This document shows, piece after piece, positions 6,045 through 6,646 of a stretch of 6,646 nt of DNA (the stretch's first letter is position 1; every line of letters begins with the position of its first letter). The position numbers were made by a program, and so were the translations under genes. Source of the stretch: an uncultured Collinsella sp. (GTDB taxonomy: Bacteria; Actinomycetota; Coriobacteriia; Coriobacteriales; Coriobacteriaceae); assembly GCA_900553475.1 (NCBI GenBank), contig USEF01000090.1, forward strand, positions 1-6,646, in the 5' to 3' direction. Below the pieces are notes generated by a model. It made no database searches. It was not told where the DNA came from and saw only the letters and a list, made by a program, of their open reading frames with translations.

Positions 6045-6646
6045 ATGAGCACACAGACCGAGTCCAAGCTTGTCACGCAAATCGACTTCGCCCGCGCCGG
6101 ACAGATCACGCCGCAGATGAAGGAAGTCGCCGAGCGCGAGCATCGCGACCCCGAGTACATCCGCGAGCGCGTGGCCGACGGCCGCATCGCCATTCCCGCC
6201 AACATCGTGCACATCAAAAAGGGCATGCGCGCCTTTGGTGTCGGCGAGGGCCTGTCCACCAAGGTCAACGTGAACTTGGGCATCTCGGGCGACAAGGCCG
6301 ATGCCGCCGAGGAATGGAAGAAGGTCAAGATCGCTGAGGACTTTGGCGCCGACGCCATCATGGACCTCTCCAACTCGGGCAAGACGCGCCAGTTCCGCCA
6401 GCAGCTCATCGACGAGACGCCGCTCATGGTAGGCACCGTCCCCATGTACGACGCCATCGGCTACATGGAAAAGCCGCTGGTCAAGCTCACCAAGGACGAC
6501 CTGTTCGAGGTCGTGCGCGCGCACGCCGAGGACGGCGTGGACTTTATGACCATTCACTGCGGCATCAACAAGTCGGTCACCAAGACCTTTAAGGAGACCG
6601 GTCGCCTGATGAACATCGTCAGCCGCGGCGGCTCGCTGCTGTTTGG
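6045..6646 (+). CDS. thiC: Phosphomethylpyrimidine synthase ThiC, N-terminal part (cut by window end)
   Basis: The first 200 codons of ThiC, the radical SAM enzyme that rearranges aminoimidazole ribotide into hydroxymethylpyrimidine phosphate for thiamine synthesis. The frame is open to the right edge. Recognisable family blocks are RAGQITPQM (17-25), ADGRIAIPAN (44-53), GVGEGLSTKVNVNLGIS (65-81), GADAIMDLSNSG (101-112), GTVPMYDA (130-137) and DFMTIHCG (166-173). The start lacks the long N-terminal extension of E. coli ThiC, so it belongs to the short type (about 430 residues expected). The C-terminal CX2CX4C iron-sulphur motif lies outside the window. AAGGGAG, 8 bases before the ATG, is part of the TPP riboswitch. 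The related 5-hydroxybenzimidazole synthase (BzaF) is the main alternative, but the TPP riboswitch argues for true ThiC. Confidence 0.93.
   Translation, partial: MSTQTESKLVTQIDFARAGQITPQMKEVAEREHRDPEYIRERVADGRIAIPANIVHIKKGMRAFGVGEGLSTKVNVNLGISGDKADAAEEWKKVKIAEDFGADAIMDLSNSGKTRQFRQQLIDETPLMVGTVPMYDAIGYMEKPLVKLTKDDLFEVVRAHAEDGVDFMTIHCGINKSVTKTFKETGRLMNIVSRGGSLLF

Noticed and set aside
5874..6557. Upstream extension of the membrane-protein frame to 401 codons
   Set aside because: It would be antisense through the TPP riboswitch and thiC. The start at 5873 with GGGGAGG is far better.

Overview
The window looks like ordinary chromosomal housekeeping DNA from a G+C-rich bacterium. I infer an actinobacterium of the Coriobacteriia (Collinsella-like), from the GC-ending codons, the style of the DNA polymerase I, the short ThiC type and the strong GGAGG-like ribosome binding sites. 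This placement comes from general impression, not from a search.

Layout, left to right. A perfect 14-bp hairpin (17-48) lies just beyond the 3' end of polA. The minus strand then carries polA, DNA polymerase I (84-2834), with an intact 5' nuclease and polymerase but a decayed proofreading domain. A 166-bp spacer separates it from a divergent plus-strand gene for an M18-family zinc aminopeptidase (3001-4398). The spacer holds a plausible extended -10 and a 12-bp palindrome. Thirteen bases after the peptidase stop there is a large imperfect palindrome (4412-4478) followed by five T's. Next is yaaA, the peroxide-stress protein (4502-5311), whose ribosome binding site begins almost immediately after that hairpin. 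yaaA converges on a minus-strand gene for an unrecognised single-pass membrane protein (5352-5873), with only 40 bp between them. Divergent from that gene, a promoter and a TPP riboswitch (about 5946-6040) lead into thiC (6045 to the right edge), the HMP-phosphate branch of thiamine synthesis; thiC is cut by the window end after 200 codons.

The genes do not form one pathway: DNA repair/replication, peptide turnover, oxidative-stress protection and thiamine synthesis sit next to each other in separate transcription units. The best-supported regulatory logic is thiamine feedback on thiC, where the Shine-Dalgarno sequence lies inside the 3' part of the aptamer. I found no mobile-element gene, CRISPR array, tRNA, rRNA or defence/toxin system, and no convincing undescribed system. 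The item most worth a second look is the large palindrome between the peptidase and yaaA. It could be a terminator, an attenuator or a dispersed palindromic repeat. The membrane protein of unknown function comes next.
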